Below are positions 24,196 to 38,006 of a DNA stretch of 64,000 nt, in pieces (within the stretch, counting starts at the first letter, position 1; the number at the start of each line of letters is the position of its first letter). Source of the stretch: Megamerina dolium (taxonomy: Eukaryota; Arthropoda; Insecta; Diptera; Megamerinidae); NCBI GenBank assembly GCA_963854835.1, contig OY978525.1, forward strand, positions 29,349,253 to 29,413,252, in the 5' to 3' direction. The notes beneath the pieces were generated by a model. It ran no database searches. It was not told where the DNA came from and saw only the letters and a program-made list of their open reading frames with translations. The position numbers and the translations under genes were made by a program.

Positions 24196-24800
24196 ATTAT
24201 TACCTAATACAATAATAATCCATATGCAATATATTGTTGTCCTAGATGAAATATTTAGTGAGTCCTAGCGACTTAAAATTAAAACAAATTCAGTGACTTT
24301 TTATGGGAGCTACATTAAATAGTGGGCGTGACTCAACAATTCCTTGCAGTGTTATTACCCATTAAAATATTAATCCATGTGGCAAATATTGTCGTCGTAG
24401 ATAGAATATTAAGTGAGTTATGACGGTTTAAAATTAACACAAACTCAGCGACTTTGTATGAGAGCTACATTAAATAATAGGTGTGGCTCAGTTATTTCTT
24501 AGAAAATTATTTTGCACCTATAGTACTAATGTATAACTTAATTCTAGTTATCCTAAGCGATAGACAGCGTAAGTTATAGCGGCTTAAAGTTTTTAAAATT
24601 TCCTGCACTCTGTACGGGAGCTACAGTAAATAGTTGATATGGCTTATTTATTTCCTCCTAAAACGAATGCACACTATAATATCAAGCTATATAATAAAAA
24701 TGTCTATCCTATTTGGACTATTAAGTGAATTGTGTTACAGTGAACTTTTAAAAATTCCTACGTTTGTATCTTTGTGAGCGTGATCGCCAACCGATCTTAA
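24196..24800 (-). repeat. Four diverged ~155-bp tandem units (diverged repeat family, locus 3)
   Basis: TATGGGAGCTAC at 24302, TATGAGAGCTAC at 24457 and TACGGGAGCTAC at 24613 are spaced 155 and 156 bp. ATTATTACC-like starts recur near 24196, 24351, 24506 and 24660. Other shared blocks are AAGTGAGTTATGACGGTTTAAA and AGTGGGCGTGACTCA. Unit 4 is the most diverged. In reverse complement, CTCTCATACAAAGTCGC matches box 1 of the family at 57.6 kb. Non-coding. Confidence 0.7.
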
Positions 24801-26877
24801 TTATTTTTAATAGCCAACATACACATAATTCTCAGACAGCTCACACAAAATTTCATGGGCCTATCTCAACATTTTTTCAAGTTATCATACAAACTAGAAA
24901 GATGACAAATACTCTGGTAGTGTGTAAATTGACTATTTAGACGACACGTCGTCGCGATGCAAATTATAAATACATATAACTTCCAATATCCCCGAAGCAT
25001 CCTTCAAATGGCTATAAAAATTTCACTAAAGTAAATAGAACCTTGTACTTGAGGAGGACAAAAAAGGTGATTTTTTCGAAAGCACATTAGCATAGTTTCC
25101 GAAACGTTTTAGTCAATCAGAGATTCTAGATTTTGGTGAGTTTATATAAACTTACACATTTGTGGAAAAATTATAGTTAGCTGACGATTAAGTTGACAAT
25201 CACAAACATCACTGAAAAAATGCACAAAACCCCACAGAATACAGACAAATTTCAATTTGAAGCTATTCGATGGTGTTCGGATATCGGTAAAAAAAGTCTA
25301 ACAATTCGCGTTATCTGACAATTTTACATCAAATGTAAAATATATGTTCTTCTTTTGCATTTTCCTGCTCCGTTGTTAGACAAAATTGAGTTTATATTTA
25401 AAATTTAGCATTTTTATTCATTATTCCGCATACTTTCTGAACACTCGCTGCAATGGTAGTATTCCCATGTTAGAACTGCGCCATTCAATTAAATGTTCTT
25501 CTTCTACTGGTAGTAGTAGTAGTAGTAGTAGTCGATTTTATTGTTACTTTTGTTTGTCCTTTATGTACATACACCAACATGTATGTACCTCTATATACGC
25601 ATAAGTACCCCACAGTCATTTTACGTAGGCGTTTTGTAGTTTTAAGCGTTTCACAATAGTTTCATTGAATTGCGAATGTCCTTTTTGTTGTTATTTGCTT
25701 TGTTTTTTTTTTTTTTTTTTTTTTGGTTCCAATTGTTTAAATGTATGGGTGTGAGTACATGAATGCATGCATTAATCATATGTAGTTATATGTATGTATG
25801 CATGTGCATATGAGAGATATGGTATTGTATGTGTTTATTTCGTTATTGTGACAGAATATATCACATGGGCCACCACAGCACTATTTCGTTATTTTTTCCT
25901 CCTCTTTCGTTTAATCATGAGAAATGCCGTCATAGTTTTATATTATACATATTATAATGGTAATACTATAATATATACTATAATCGTGTATATATAGTAG
26001 TAAAGTGGTGCGACGTTGAATTTAGCTCATTTTCAATGGATATTTTCATTGATATTTTTCTCGGAAAAAAAACAAGATAGTCAACATTTTACGTGTAGGT
26101 ACATTGGATGTTTGGCTTGCTGACTGGTTGGCTGTTTGACTATTTGGTTAGTTCGTTGCTTGTTACTGGCACTCGGCATCACATTTGTTGTTTTATACAA
26201 TTTTCTCGTAAACAAGGTGATGTCACCACTTGTAGGAAAAAATATATATTTTATTTTATTTCGCTAAATTTTGTTATATATGTATTTGTGTGGGAAAAAC
26301 TCAACGCAAAAAAAAATAAAAACAAGAAAATGAAAAAAATATCGTATAAACTAAACTACTATTACTACAACTGCTACCATCATCACCACCACTATTGTCG
26401 CAATCAAAAATCACTTTGTGACCTAAATTTTGCGAAGGAAAAACCAAAACACATAGAAAAATGAAAACTAAAATTTATGAATCCATTCTTTACATTTTAT
26501 TATGAAGAGTATTTATTTTTAATATTCAATTATATACATATGTAACATATATATGTAATCGTATAGTCTATGTAAGCTTATATGCTTATATGATAAACTT
26601 ACAACATTTGTGGGCGTCTTCAATGTGATCGAAATTTGTTTTATTTGTTTCATAATAATATTCATAATACTTTACTATGGTTACATTCATAAGTTAGTTG
26701 AGCAGATTTTAGAAATTTAAATATTTAACTAACTAATTCGAGGCAAGGCACTCAACAGTCGAATTTCACAATAAAAAAAAATAGCTTTTAAAAGAGCTTC
26801 GCGGTAAAGCTCTTCAAAAAAGTGATGCTATATTCAGTGTACTATCACCATGCTAATTGAACTATGAAATTGGATAA
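24801..26877. other. AT-rich non-coding stretch with simple repeats
   Basis: Includes (TAG)n at 25511-25533 and a T20-like run near 25707. Open frames at 25386-25604, 25794-25997 and 26108-26464 are low-complexity (Ser, Tyr, Lys/His runs) and not credible. Confidence 0.4.
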
Positions 26878-27404
26878 TAGCCTAGACAGACGGCAGCCTA
26901 ATTCCGGATTATCGAGTTAATTCGAATTAACTCGGGCATTAACAGCAGCTAATCCGCATAAACTCTATGAGTTAATTCTCAAAATAAAAAAGGATTAGGG
27001 CAATTTGCGATGGCAACACTGCTGAAAATTATCTATTGTGAATTTTTCTCCATCCATTTTACAAACCATTAGGTGTGTTCGCTAACAAAAAACTTTCAAC
27101 AACTGTTAACAGTTTTCAACATGAAAAGTGTTGGCGAACAAATAAATCCAGCTGTCAATTACGAACGGTGAATGTCAATTTACAAGTTTCTGATAGTTTT
27201 CAGTTCACGTACTTCTTGTAGATTTTCTCATATCGAGAGTGATAGATAACAGAAATTGATAGTGATAGTAATGTAAGTGGACAGACCTAATAAAACAGCA
27301 ATCAGCCGTTTAGTTAATCCGCAATACTGCCGTCTCTCAGGTTATTATTTATTCGGATTAAGTGCACCGGTAATCCGGAATTAGGCTGCCGTCTGTCTAG
27401 GCTA
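26878..27404 (+). mobile_element. MITE (TWA-flanked, ~31-bp TIRs), copy 2
   Basis: 527 bp with terminal inverted repeats starting TAGCCTAGACAGACGGCAGC and ending with its reverse complement. Flanks are TAA on the left and TTA on the right. There is no open frame. Near-identical to 31500-32027. Internal palindromic stretches (GAGTTAATTCGAATTAACTC) lie inside the TIR. Non-autonomous; the source of transposase is not in the window. PIF/Harbinger assignment is inferred from the 3-bp TWA target. Confidence 0.85.
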
Positions 27405-27407
27405 TTA

Positions 27408-29287
27408 CAAACTCATACAACGTACCTGCTAATTAGTTCATCATTGATTTGTTCTATTCGATAGCAATTAGTAATTCGTTTGATAGCAAAACAATATATT
27501 TAGAAATCTTCTAAACTATTTACAACAAATATTTCTACAAAAAAAAAATTAGTTTTTGTACTTCAAAATGTATTCGAATTATCATATCATTTTTAATCCT
27601 ATCACCAGTATTTCGTATAATATCACTTCTATTCAATTCTATTTGTATTGCATTTTATTTCCATCATTTTGACAATATTTCATTTATACGAGTATTAGTT
27701 TGTCTTCTTCGAAAAAAAGAATTTTAATAGAAAAACTTAAATTATTTTCCTGTCACTTCTTTCACATGTTCAAGAAATTTCTCAAAAGTTTTCCCTATGT
27801 AAATTGGCGAAAAATGTAACGATGATGCCATTCATTACATAAGTATAGGTTTAGGAACATACCTATACCATTTTAGGTATGTGTATTCCATTGCACTTGA
27901 ATGCACATAAATGAATGTCTGTAGAAATTTGCATTTTGTACTAAAGTTAAAATAAATACATAATTAATAATGACTCACAGGTCAGGTCTAATTAGTCGGA
28001 AAAGAAAATTTTAACGAAGGTTTTAGTAGAAATTTCTATTGAAAAAATAGATCTGATAATATCACTTGAAGTACATAGAAGAAATGATTTATCGTAGAGC
28101 CTCAGATATACTATGGCCGTGGTTCTCTTCAAGTGCTCTTATAAATGAGCTACTCATCAGCGGCACAGCCCCCTTCATGGGATTTCTTACAGAGATGCTG
28201 TTAAGTTCTGATTAAAAACTGATTATGTAGCATTGAGCCCACTATGTTGCTAGAAAAAGTAAAATAGGAAACAAAGAAATACAAATCGGAAGAGGTGCAG
28301 AAATACGAGAGCAGGTGAAAGTTTAAACAAATATTGAACCGAGGAAAAGGAGGAATATGTAGTCCTTGATTGTTGATCTCAGAAATACTTGCCTGAGTCC
28401 CTGGGGAAATGTCCTTCTATTGTGTATTCTGATCTCTGCACTTCAAGATTAGTGCACAAAAAGAGTTATTAATACTGGGTCAGTTGTTGACACAGTAACT
28501 GAAAGAAAGATTGTAGCTCTTTTTCATTCGACATAGACGTGTTCTTTTTTTTTTTTATTTAGTGCTAGTGAATATCAAATTATATTTGATGGAATTTTTC
28601 GCCGCATTTGTTACCAATATTTCGGTCTGAAAGACACAACTGTGATTCTAAGCTTTAGGATGATAGATTCTGAAAAGACTGCAGACCTAAGATTCTATCG
28701 GATAACTGCAAGAATGACTTTAAGCCTTATACACAGAGTCTTGTAAGAAATAATCTGCAGCGACATCAATACGGCTCTTGACCTTTAGACTCAAGGGGTT
28801 TTGTCATAGGATTTTCATACATCATTATTTACTTCGAGTCTATTATTTGTCTATACCGTACAGATCCACACTGTGCAGATGCAATAAGGTATACAGTATC
28901 TTGGAAGGGATTGAAATCACTGCGCTTGTTATATATAATATATGAAGATGTCAGTCAGACTCTATCCAGAAGGCATCTGAGGGTGTTTTTATTGCAAGTG
29001 ATATCAACCAGACTGTAACAGTATAGAAAATTATGAGTCGTATGACCAATTTGCATAGCCACATGATCATGTAAGGATTGCATTCCTATTTGCGGGTATG
29101 GTCCCATGAAAGCGTACAGCATAGTATGAAGCATAGTCGTACAAATCTTTGAACGAAAAAAATATCAAAGCTGTCCAGATGAGGACTTGCCGCCCCACCA
29201 TAAATATTTGCAAAATTCCCCAACGTAGTAGCAAATAACCGAAGATTAAATGTGCACAAAATTAGTCAGACTATGAACATATGAGCT
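27408..29287. other. Non-coding stretch, possible old decayed element
   Basis: 27408-28090 is plain AT-rich sequence. 28090-29250 is less AT-biased than its surroundings and may be an old LINE or other transposon remnant. I could not find a convincing motif. Confidence 0.35.
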
Positions 29288-29618
29288 GAATGCCATGGCT
29301 CAGTGATTAGTGCGTTGGCCTTCTGATCTATAGGTCGTATGTTCAGTACTCGACTGAAGCACAGCTGTGCGATCGAAAGATTTTTCTTTCGAATGGCACC
29401 AATCTGTCACAAGTAAATGGCAATTCTTCCGGCAGCAACAATTTGCCATGAATGCGCTTCTAAAGAGCTCTGTGACAAAGCTCAGAAAAAAGTTATTTCA
29501 CTAGGGTTCTGCAGTACGGAACCGTCTAATAGAAGTAGGTCCCTTGTAATACAGTACCAAAATAGAAGTTAGGCCAAATGACCCTTCAGGGCCTACAAGT
29601 CTCATATATTTATTTTTT
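29288..29618 (+). mobile_element. tRNA-derived SINE, copy 4 (diverged)
   Basis: Head CCATGGCTCAGTGATTAGTG, altered B box (TGTTCAGTACTCG), conserved body, and 3' end CCCTTCAGGGCCTACAAGTC followed by an AT tail. It is the most diverged copy in the window, so probably older. Confidence 0.85.
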
Positions 29619-31499
29619 CGTAGGCATATATGTACATCTACAATATATTGAACTTAAAATGCAAAATTAGTGGAATCGACTCTATCCAACTAACTAACTA
29701 GCCGAACTAACCAATTTAAATTTAACACTATAATGTCTGGTACTGTTGGTAGACATGAAATCATTTTGAGGCAGCATCTTTATTACGAAGTTAGCAATGC
29801 AAAAGACACTGGCAACTGACACTGCAACTCTCATCTCTCCATTCTGGACGCAATCTCTTCATTTCCTTTTTACTTAAAATGACATCAACATGATAGCCGT
29901 GTCGTTTGTGTAATTTCTTTTACTGTACGTATGCGTACGAGTATTGTGATGAGGGGGACAATCATGTAACACCCACATCTTCTAATATAAAGATTTTCAC
30001 TGATGCAGAAGTATGTAGAATAAAGTGTTGGAAGCCCTTAAGCAATATAGAAGTGGTCCTTTTTATGATTGCATTTTTTGTTTGTTTGTTTTTGTTTTTT
30101 GTTTTTTGTCCTCAAAAATAACAACAAATTTGGATATTGGCCAGCTTCTGATGCCACACTATTCGCACAGTATCAAAGTATGCATGTATGTAGATGTACA
30201 CCACTTAAAAATGACTGTTACTAAGCAAGTTGATTGAAAAAGGAAAGAGTTGAAAAAATGGGACGAAAAAAATATAAAATAAACTAAAAATAAAAATGTA
30301 ATAATAATAGCAAGAAGGCTCTTTTTGGTTAAATCACGTCGAGTTCTCTTCACATTGCGTGGTATTTGTACGTTACATATGCTGCCGCTTATGCCACGTA
30401 TCTACTTACCACGTTTACTTCACGTATATGAGGAGATGAAGGCGAGTGATACAGACTCTTATACACAAATACGCATACATATATACAAGTAGTATATATT
30501 ATACATATATGTATGTGAACGTATGATTTTGTAATCCTTTTCACTTACGCTTGTCTTGCAATCGTCATTGTTGCTGTTGCTGTTGTTGGGCAACTTCCGA
30601 GTCGTTTGGTAAATTTTAATGTTTGTTGAAAAAATGCCAAAACTGCAACCAACCTACGGACAACCTAAAGAAATTTACGAATTTCAAAACATTTAAGACG
30701 TTGACAGTTTTTGTTTCTTTTTTACATATTTGTTGGAATTATTTCATCTACCTCATACTCATATAAACGTACATTTATTGGTTGGTTAGGGTGGTTGGCT
30801 TATGGCTTAAAAATTATTCTGTATTTTTTGTTTAATATATGATATATATATGATATTTTATTTTATTTTTTTTTTTTTTTTTTGTTCTTTTCTCTTATAA
30901 ATTTTATTCTACAATAAAACCCACACATACTAACACTAAGAAAATAAAGAAAAAGAAAACCAATTCATGGACATTCATAAAAAAGATACTAGATGGTTGT
31001 GAAAATCTGAAACTCACTACAATTTACATGTGACTATACATGCACTCGTAAGATGGTCAACGGATGAGATTGTACTAGCGCATTGCCGATATCCACTGTA
31101 AGATGTTAGAGGAGAATATAGTATAACTCGTACAATATATTTTGAATGAAACATTGTTTGGCATTATTTTGTACAAATCGTGCGTATTAAATGATGATGT
31201 CATTGCATATACGCAAGATACTACGTCTATCCATTCATACTGTCTGGCTAACAATTGACGATCGATTGCAAAAATGTCAAAGTATGTCTGAGGTTATAAT
31301 AACAACTTTATGGTATATAATGTATTTTTTTTTTTTGTTCGTTCTTCTTATTTCTTAGTATCTCGTTAACCTCTTGAAAGGTTGGAGATGCAAGTTTTAT
31401 TCTAAGACATCTACTATAATCTAAAGTGATTTTCCATTCAAAGTACAATAGTTAAGTCTTTAGTAGTGCATATTTGACATTTGTGGTGAAATTGTATTA
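29619..31499. other. AT-rich non-coding stretch
   Basis: Short overlapping open frames near 29906-30353 show no family resemblance. T-runs occur at about 30865-30882 and 31327-31336. Nothing else recognised. Confidence 0.4.
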
Positions 31500-32027
31500 T
31501 AGCCTAGACAGACGGCAGCCTAATTCCGGATTACCGAGTTAATTCGAATTAACTCGAGCATTAACTGCAGCTAATCCGCATAAACTCTATGAGTTAATTC
31601 TCAAAATAAAGGAGGATTAGGGCAATTTGCTATGGCAACACTGCTGAAAAATGTCTATTGTGAATTTTTCTCCATCCATTTTACAAACCATTAGGTGTGT
31701 TCGCTAACAAAAAACTTTCAACAACTGTTAACAGTTTTCAACATGAAAAGTGTTGGCGAACAAATAAATCCAGCTGTCAATTACGAACGGTGAATGTCAA
31801 TTTACAAGTTTCTGATAGTTTTCAGTTCACGTACTTCTTGTAGATTTTCTCATATCGAGAGTGATAGATAACAGAAATTGATAGTGATAGTAATGTAAGT
31901 GGACAGACCTAATAAAACAGCAATCAGCCGTTTAGTTAATCCGCAATACTGCCGTCTCTCAGGTTATTATTTTATTCGGATTAAGTGCGCCGGTAATCCG
32001 GAATTAGGCTGCCGTCTGTCTAGGCTA
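31500..32027 (+). mobile_element. MITE (TTA-flanked), copy 3
   Basis: 528 bp, nearly identical to the copy at 26878 and in the same orientation. Flanked by TTA on both sides (31497-31499 and 32028-32030). TIRs as in the other copies. No coding capacity. The high identity suggests recent amplification or gene conversion. Confidence 0.9.
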
Positions 32028-32094
32028 TTAGATCGTTAATATCGAAGTTCAAATACTACTATATTAAGAAGGAAATGAATGTCGTGATTATTTG

Positions 32095-32533
32095 CATATG
32101 CGAAAAAGCTTCTATAAGGCGGGTGGGGTAAAACTTCCCATCCGCTATCAGCAAGATGGATTTTGACCAGAATAGGAATGTTTGGCCGTGAGTCGGCAAG
32201 ATGAAAAACTACCGACTTATGTCTGGCCGCATATACCGGCCGTTTCGATCATTGCTCTCTTCAACCGCATTAATTGTTGCCGGATCCGCTTTCCCGTAAT
32301 GGTTCGACCAGATCTTGGTCGAGTAATGTCTCCAAATCCTCGTCTTCAAAATTTTTCGGATGCGCTTCACCATTTTTGAAGCGCACAAAACACCCTTTAC
32401 AGTGCGTATTGAATAGAGAATTGTTGCCATACAATTCCACAAGCAAACCATGACTTTTAGCCACACTTTTCTTTATAAAAATGTAGCTTAACAAGATTTC
32501 CCGCAAATGCTGTTTTTTTTCTCCAATTGTCAA
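32095..32533 (-). pseudogene. Mariner transposase relic (internally deleted)
   Basis: The minus-strand frame from 32533 reads MTIGEKKQHLREILLSYIF and continues through SHGLLVELYGNN and FVRFKNGE to NFEDEDLETLLDQD. These are the N-terminal helix-turn-helix region and linker of a mauritiana-type mariner. Further along in another frame, DSGWEVLPHPPY marks the C-terminal catalytic region. Most of the sequence between is deleted. TIRs not identified. Confidence 0.75.
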
Positions 32534-32764
32534 AATTTTCCATCGTTAAAAAGCATGTGCTGCGCACAACCAAATTGATTTTCGACAAATTTAACAAATT
32601 GAATTTTTACAGCAAGTGAGTAGACATTTAAAATGACATTTCGAACAATTATGTACGACCTCGCGCTTACACATGGCGCCATGTATCGTAAAAGGCGGGT
32701 TACTAATTCACACACCCAATATAAGGCACACTCTACTGTACATGCAGTGAAATTCTGGTTCTGT

Positions 32765-32823
32765 TTTGTTATGCCTATTCTTGCTACGTATCGAGCATAC
32801 GTAGCAAGAATAGGCATAACAAA
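32765..32823. repeat. Perfect 27-bp inverted repeat with 5-nt loop
   Basis: Arms at 32765-32791 and 32797-32823 are exact reverse complements, separated by CGAGC. The core is TATGCCTATTCTTGCTACGT. It lies about 230 bp upstream of the mariner start on the minus strand. It is not AT-only, so chance is very unlikely. Both strands give the same MPILATY peptide, which explains the overlapping open frames here. Confidence 0.95.
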
Positions 32824-32918
32824 TACGTTTGCTATGGTGGAGGGTTTAATTTTTATATGTAATTGATCTCAATCACTATTAGATTTTAACTCAAAATTAT
32901 ATACTATTATATGCTTAT

Positions 32919-32950
32919 ATGCTACTATATTACTTATATAAGTAATATAA
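32919..32950. repeat. AT-rich perfect palindrome
   Basis: A self-complementary 24-bp sequence centred on ACTTATATAAGT. It is less remarkable than the hairpin upstream because it is nearly all A and T. Confidence 0.6.
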
Positions 32951-32989
32951 AAATAGTAAAGTAATTGGAAATCTAGACACTGCGACCTA

Positions 32990-33130
32990 AATAGATTTCT
33001 TGTGCCAACCCATTGTGCTTTAATCCGAATTAAATTGTGCTTTTACCCAAATGAATTTGAGTACTTTGGCTGGGAGCAGATAGCATATAATGGAGCTTAT
33101 AAAATAAAGTTCTCCCAAGGAGTCTCTAAG
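32990..33130 (-). mobile_element. LINE 3'-end fragment (same family as 49130-49745)
   Basis: TTGTGCCAACCCATTGTG near 32999 and GAGTACTTTGGCTGGGAGCA near 33058 match TATGTGCCAACCCCCATTTG and GAGCATTTTGGTTGGTAGTA at 49133 and 49201. No coding content remains. Confidence 0.4.
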
Positions 33131-33301
33131 AGACTCATATAAACATTTACAGAAATGAAATCCCAGATTGTTGCGTTACATCAGTTTTGAGCGCCTCCGA
33201 CTCAGCTTTGGGGCCCCATCTGAGATTCATTTTCTTATCGCTCTAGAAGTCCTGCACTTTCTGTTTGGTCTTTAGACTTTTAATTGTGTAATTCCTTAGA
33301 C

Positions 33302-33466
33302 CAGTGGCGTTACCAGGGGGATCAGTGAGATAGATCCTCCCTTGGCCGATGGACTTGATAAAAAAGAAAATAATAATATATATATTTAAAAATCATTCAT
33401 TAAAAACTTATTTTTATACACCTTTTTCATATAATCCTCCTTCTCAAAATCCTGAATACGCCACTG
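33302..33466. mobile_element. Small hAT-like non-autonomous element
   Basis: Ends are CAGTGGCGTTACCAGG and, in reverse complement, CAGTGGCGTATTCAGG (13 of 16 match). Flanking 8-mers are CCTTAGAC and CCTTGCAC (6 of 8 match). CAG-type termini with 8-bp duplications are the hallmark of the hAT superfamily. Length is 165 bp with no coding capacity. The mismatches suggest an old insertion. Confidence 0.6.
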
Positions 33467-33489
33467 CCTTGCACTATCTGTAGAATGCT

Positions 33490-33950
33490 TCTAACCATCC
33501 TACCGACTACTCGAGACTATACTCTCCCAGTCTCTAATCATTCCATACCTTACGTATAGCGTTGGAACCTGGAACATTTGAGAGAATGTTTGAAGTGTTC
33601 GAGAGAAAAAGAATCTCTCGCAAGATCTTGGGACCTTTCTTTACGTTGGTGGTGGGTATCAAATAAGGTGCAGCCATGAGCTCTATGGGCTGTATGCCAG
33701 CATTTATCTAGTAAAGCACATCAAAATCCTATGTCATATCCTATGGGTATGTCATGTCGAGCCAAGATGGTGTTATATTCTTAACCCGCTAGAGAACGAC
33801 GCAGAAAAGGAAGACCCAATCATTGGAGAACATGTCAGTGCTTGAAATATCTAACTGGCGCCAGCTAGCGAAGAACAGGAGAGGCTAGTAAATAGGATAG
33901 TAAATTCTGCCCAAATCGATTTTCAGTTGTAATGACCACCTAAGTATGTA
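33490..33950 (+). mobile_element. LINE-3 family 3' fragment
   Basis: Plus-strand homologue of 18255-18780. In broken frames it shows PYLTY, then CSHELYGLYAS and VKHIKILCH, followed by CTAACTGGCGCCAGCTAGCG, CGATTTTCAGTTGTAATGACC and a TAAG-like tail near 33942. 5' truncated, several frameshifts. Confidence 0.65.
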
Positions 33951-34330
33951 GGAAAGTAAGTCCTTTCCTTGACTATTCGAATTTTTCCTTTTCGACGCAT
34001 TATTGTTAAACCCATGGGAAAAGCTTCGTGGAACTGAGTTCCAATAATATCTACTGCATGAAGCTGTGAGCCTTTGCAGATTTCGTTGACCTTATTGTAC
34101 CTCATAACCTTCCAGTACTTTATGACCTTCTAGTGTTACATGAAAATTTCTTTTGTTTACAAGAAGTCTAAAACATTTGTAATAATGTCATTTATGTTAT
34201 TCGTAAAACATCCATATGACTACTCAGACCTTTTTCTTCGTGGTATAAATTTCTCTCAGACTTAATTCACTCCAGCAAGCCTATTTAGTAAGCGGATACA
34301 TTGAAATACCAGTAAGAATTTTTTTAAAGA

Positions 34331-34600
34331 GGTCTACGACTTAGTTTTTGAAAAGAACGATGTAGTGTTATGCTATAAGTTGTAGTGTTGCATATACTAC
34401 TCAAGAATTCTTGGATCGAAATCATCATAGGTAGCACGATACTGACAGACTCACGCAAAATGTCTACGGCTTAGATCTACAACTCAGAACTCGAAAAAAA
34501 CGTTATAATGTTATGAAACGAGTAGGACATTTGCATATCGTACTCAATGGCACCTGAACAAGAATCGTCACACGTAACACGATGTTGATAGCTATAATAT
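34331..34600. repeat. Two diverged ~130-bp tandem units
   Basis: GGTCTACGACTTAG at 34331 and TGTCTACGGCTTAG at 34461 start two units. Shared later blocks include GTAGCACGATACTGAC and GTAACACGATGTTGATAG, and TTGCATAT followed by ACTC. Function unknown. Confidence 0.5.
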
Positions 34601-35864
<1,264 letters not shown>

Positions 35865-35941
<77 letters not shown>

Positions 35942-36121
35942 GTATATATATATGTATATATATATTTATAAATATATATATATACATATATATACTTATA
36001 TATATATACATATATACATACATGTACATACATATATATATATATATACATATATATAAGTATATATATATGTATTATATATATATATATATATACTTAT
36101 ATATATATATATATATATATA

Positions 36122-36164
<43 letters not shown>
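35865..36164. repeat. (TA)n / TATG-interrupted microsatellite
   Basis: About 300 bp of TA dinucleotides with scattered TG, TT and CA interruptions, including near-palindromic blocks around 36059-36130. Could fold into large cruciforms. Confidence 0.95.
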
Positions 36165-36165
<1 letters not shown>

Positions 36166-36679
36166 TACTCCCTCTTTTAGCTGAGAATATAATTATAAAA
36201 AAATTTCATCTATCTTCGACTCATCATTAAGTTACTTGATAGATCGATACATTTAGAAGAATTTAAAATTTTTAAAGTTTAAGCTTATCAAACAAAATCA
36301 TATAATTCTATTTCAATTCTAACAACTAAAAAATGGATTACGTGACAACTAAATAGATATTCAAGTATAATACTTGGAAATGAAATTTATACAAGCGTAC
36401 ATATATATTCGACTATATGATGGTAATTATTAGCGAACAATTCATAAATTTCAACCAAGGACATTCATTTCTAGTTTTCTCTTTGGTATCTTACTATATA
36501 TGTTACATATATATAGATACTTACTTACTACACACAGTTAAATGTGTGTGAAAAAATTATATAAAGATGTGGTAACAATTATGGTAAAAATTAAATTGAA
36601 AATTGCCATAATTTACTTATTCACACGCATAAATAAATGTACATAATAATTTGAGGTTGTCACCGTCATCATCATCATC

Positions 36680-36738
<59 letters not shown>

Positions 36739-38006
36739 TGTCATAATCAACAGCACGTGTGTATGCAACTATCATTTAAATAAATAATTGATGATAATAT
36801 TTTAACTTTGACTTCATGTACTTATGTATATACTCACAGTACTATATGTATTTTACTATATCATTCATTCATAAGTTCGTCGTTGTCGTCGTTCATTCAT
36901 TCATTTAGGTTTTAATTAAAACAACAAGAACAACACCAAATGAATAGAACATATGAAAACAAATAATAAACAACTAAAATGATGATGACGTCTTCACAAT
37001 GATGGCGACAATTATAAATAAAAACAATGACAGCAATGATACATAAATTATAATGGATATTACAATAAGGTAAATAAAAAAAATGAATAAATGTATTAAA
37101 AAAAAAAACATTCGCTCATTTCTGAGCAATAACTGTATAATATAGTAGTCAAATACAATATTTTATGACATACCGCAGTAGATAAATTTCTTGGAAATCC
37201 TAGTTTGTTCGGTTTTTTTAATATTTCGTGTTTGGTGTGGCGAATGAGTAACATGTACGTACATATGTCAGTATTATCATTCATATGAAGCAGAGGCGAA
37301 TTCCAAAGAGTTCTTGTTGCTTTGTATTCGCTAGGTCTTGATGTAGTGTGAAAATCTAGTCTATTGTAGATTAACTAGTTCTTAACCCACATGAATAGAT
37401 ACAATAAAGTTGTTTAGCAAAGGCTTCAATCTTTCGCATAGTACACACAAGAAGACCTAAGATTCCAATCATCAAACACGCTTTTATCTGACCATATTTT
37501 GGTTATAACCTCCTACTTGCTGACAAGTAATTCATTGCCATCAATTTTAAGCAACTGCAGTTTGTTGTTCGCACATTTACCGATTTCTTTCTGAAATTTT
37601 CCGGCGAATAATTTCTAGAACATTTTAACGCCCTAGCGACCGTCAAAGTGCCATTTTATTCTCAAAAAATGGGTTAAAACGACCTTTTCCTGAGAGAGCT
37701 AAGGGAATAAAATGTTCAATAAAATAATCCCTCGTAAATTTTTACTATATGTACCCAAATCACATATTTCGCTCCGATATGAAGTTTAACCCTTTCTTCG
37801 ACTTATTCTAAAAACACTCAGGCAAAAAATTGCAAACTATGGCCATAAAAGAAATTTAGCCTGAAAATGCAAAAAGATTTGGAGGTTTTACTTTATGACT
37901 CTAGGTATTTCATCCTAAGTTAGAATCATTCCGCCCCCACAAATACTGTGTCACTGTGTTAAAGCGCATATGAGAACTTTTTTTTTTGTGGACTAAAGTT
38001 TTCTAC
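36165..38006. other. AT-rich non-coding stretch
   Basis: Holds the (CAT)n tract listed separately, and no recognisable gene. The part at 37570-37960 is less AT-biased but unassigned. Confidence 0.4.
36667..36739. repeat. (CAT)n microsatellite
   Basis: About 24 CAT/ATC units with one AAA interruption near 36681. No long open frame carries it, so it is not a His/Ile/Ser-coding repeat here. Confidence 0.95.

Noticed and set aside
26108..26464. 118-codon plus-strand open frame with Lys and His runs
   Set aside because: Low-complexity DNA (A-rich then CAT/CAC runs); no domain.
36667..36739. CRISPR-like array
   Set aside because: It is a trinucleotide microsatellite with no unique spacers, in a eukaryotic genome.
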